In this document: positions 4,942 through 5,681 of the stretch, in pieces
Layout of the letters: every line of letters begins with the position of its first letter
Position numbering within the stretch: the stretch's first letter is position 1
NCBI GenBank assembly: GCA_016649475.1
Contig: JAENXP010000196.1
Coordinates: 1-5,681, forward strand
Length of the DNA stretch: 5,681 bases
Reading direction: 5' to 3'
From: Burkholderiales bacterium
GTDB taxonomy: Bacteria; Pseudomonadota; Gammaproteobacteria; Burkholderiales; SG8-39
The notes under the pieces: model-generated
Databases searched by the model: none
What the model was told of the DNA's origin: nothing
What the model saw: the letters and a program-made list of their open reading frames with translations, nothing else
Made by a program: the position numbers and the translations under genes

Positions 4942-5397
4942 TCAGATTTGTCCATGGGTTTGCGCGAGCGTCGGATAGGCGCGCGCGACCGCCTGCAGCC
5001 GCCAGCAGTAGCCGACCCAGAGCACCATGGCCGCCAAGAGCAGCGTCTTGTCGCCGGTGCCGAGATTGGGATGAAAACCGAACAGCGCGAAATACAGCAG
5101 CGCAGCCAGCGGCGCACTGGCGCAGTACAGGGCCGCCCCGATGCTGCAGGTCGCCCCCAGCAGTAAGGCCGCGCAGACCTGGGTGAAAGCGAACAGCGAA
5201 ACGATGCGCGTATCGCCGTGCGGCAGATCGGGCAACAAGGACAGGAGCGCAATCAGGGCGAACAGCACGCCGGTGATTACGGCGTAGAACAGCATTTCGT
5301 ATTCCGCCTGCCGGCGCGTCATGCGCGCGACCGGCACAAGATAGGGCGTGCGCCCTTCGTCCCAGACGTATTTGCGGTAAAACTTTTCCATGTCCAT
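4942..5397 (-). CDS. Four-helix integral membrane protein of unknown family
   Basis: This 151-aa protein has four hydrophobic segments at about residues 36-55, 65-82, 84-106 and 117-134, and a charged N-terminus (YRKYVWDEGRTPYLVPVARM, about residues 7-26) that is probably cytoplasmic. I do not recognise the family. Two Met codons (5397 and 5391) are possible starts; the first is given. It lies 23 nt after the stop of the DctQ-like gene and next to the 2TM gene, so the three probably form one translational unit. In a standard TRAP operon the large permease DctM (about 430 residues, many helices) would be expected beside DctQ; this is far too small for that. It could be an accessory subunit or unrelated. 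Cys75, Cys84, Cys92 and Cys131 lie in or near the helices without a recognisable metal motif. Confidence 0.75.
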   Translation of the reverse strand: MDMEKFYRKYVWDEGRTPYLVPVARMTRRQAEYEMLFYAVITGVLFALIALLSLLPDLPHGDTRIVSLFAFTQVCAALLLGATCSIGAALYCASAPLAALLYFALFGFHPNLGTGDKTLLLAAMVLWVGYCWRLQAVARAYPTLAQTHGQI

Positions 5398-5420
5398 GGC
5401 GCGGATCGCAGCCGGCGTAC

Positions 5421-5681
5421 TTAGTTGCCGGTCAGGATTTTCGAAGTGCGCTCGCGCAGCAGGTCGTCGGGCGGGGCAAGCGTATCCATGCTGTCTTCGA
5501 GTTTGACCCGCGCCTTGCCCTCGATCTTCATGCCTGCTTCCTCCGGCCATTCCAGCGTCATCAGCGGGAAGCGCCGCGCGCTATCGCCGAACAGCACCAG
5601 CACCACCTGCAGCCAGACCGAAATGCCGGCCACCGCCGCGAGGACGAGGCCGAAAACGAGCACGCTCTTGATGATCCAGCG
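5421..5681 (-). CDS. Membrane protein C-terminus, possibly TRAP transporter small permease (DctQ-like)
   Basis: The gene runs off the right edge; 86 C-terminal residues are visible. The frame stays open to the edge with RWIIKSVLVFG, then a hydrophobic helix to about residue 32 (LAAVAGISVWLQVVLVLFG), then a charged soluble tail of about 54 residues ending KILTGN. The W-x-x-K...G...GIS...L-x-G pattern resembles the last helix of TRAP small permeases (DctQ), which work with a large permease and a periplasmic binding protein to import organic acids. Against this, the tail is longer than usual for DctQ, and the next gene is not DctM. The GTG at 5663 would be only an internal codon. The identity is tentative; that it codes for a membrane protein is more certain. 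Confidence 0.5.
   Translation of the reverse strand, partial: RWIIKSVLVFGLVLAAVAGISVWLQVVLVLFGDSARRFPLMTLEWPEEAGMKIEGKARVKLEDSMDTLAPPDDLLRERTSKILTGN

Noticed and set aside
4599..5252. A 217-codon frame extending the 2TM protein upstream
   Set aside because: Its N-terminal half is out of frame with, and overlaps, the four-helix membrane protein; it is Arg/Ser/Cys-rich noise until the 2TM start.
1..5681. CRISPR arrays, tRNA, rRNA or prophage genes
   Set aside because: No regularly spaced repeats, cloverleaf-like sequence, rRNA segments or phage proteins were recognised by eye on either strand.

Overview
The window looks like chromosomal DNA from a GC-rich proteobacterium, probably Gamma- or Betaproteobacteria. 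This rests on strong GC-ending codon use in the genes, Shine-Dalgarno starts and the families present. No rRNA, tRNA, CRISPR array, phage gene or intact transposase is visible. Assignments come from reading motifs; no database search was possible.

Left edge (1-355, minus strand): the first 67 codons of a GlgC-type glucose-1-phosphate adenylyltransferase, preceded by a 51-codon ORF with a good ribosome binding site. The ORF's stop overlaps the glgC start as ATGA. Between this pair and the next gene (356-1472) lie about 1.1 kb, visibly poorer in G+C, with no convincing gene. This gap holds a 23-bp-period tandem repeat built around a palindrome (749-794), a 23-bp dyad (811-833), a perfect 10-bp inverted repeat (976-1012) and a scatter of GGCC-centred repeats. 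It could be an old regulatory region or a decayed mobile element.

Middle (1473-2279, plus strand): one classical SDR oxidoreductase with a complete N-S-Y-K tetrad. It converges on a minus-strand run of six genes that fills the rest of the window.

The minus-strand run, in transcription order from the right edge: the C-terminal end of a membrane protein resembling a TRAP transporter small permease (DctQ-like); a four-helix membrane protein of unknown family; a small 2TM-domain protein; a ferredoxin-like (dimeric alpha-beta barrel, EthD/DUF4286-like) protein; a dienelactone hydrolase with an intact Cys-Asp-His triad; and an atypical NAD(P)-binding epimerase/dehydratase-like protein without the usual YxxxK. 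The first three genes are very tightly packed. Longer gaps with hairpins separate the later ones. The set suggests an uptake/membrane module followed by soluble enzymes acting on a small carboxylated or lactone-type compound. No ring-cleavage or other pathway-defining enzyme lies in the window, so the substrate is unknown. The SDR, transcribed from the opposite side, may belong to the same metabolism.

I see no clear evidence of a wholly new system. The best leads are the repeat cluster in the gene-poor gap, the small ORF coupled to glgC, and the unidentified membrane genes next to the DctQ-like gene.
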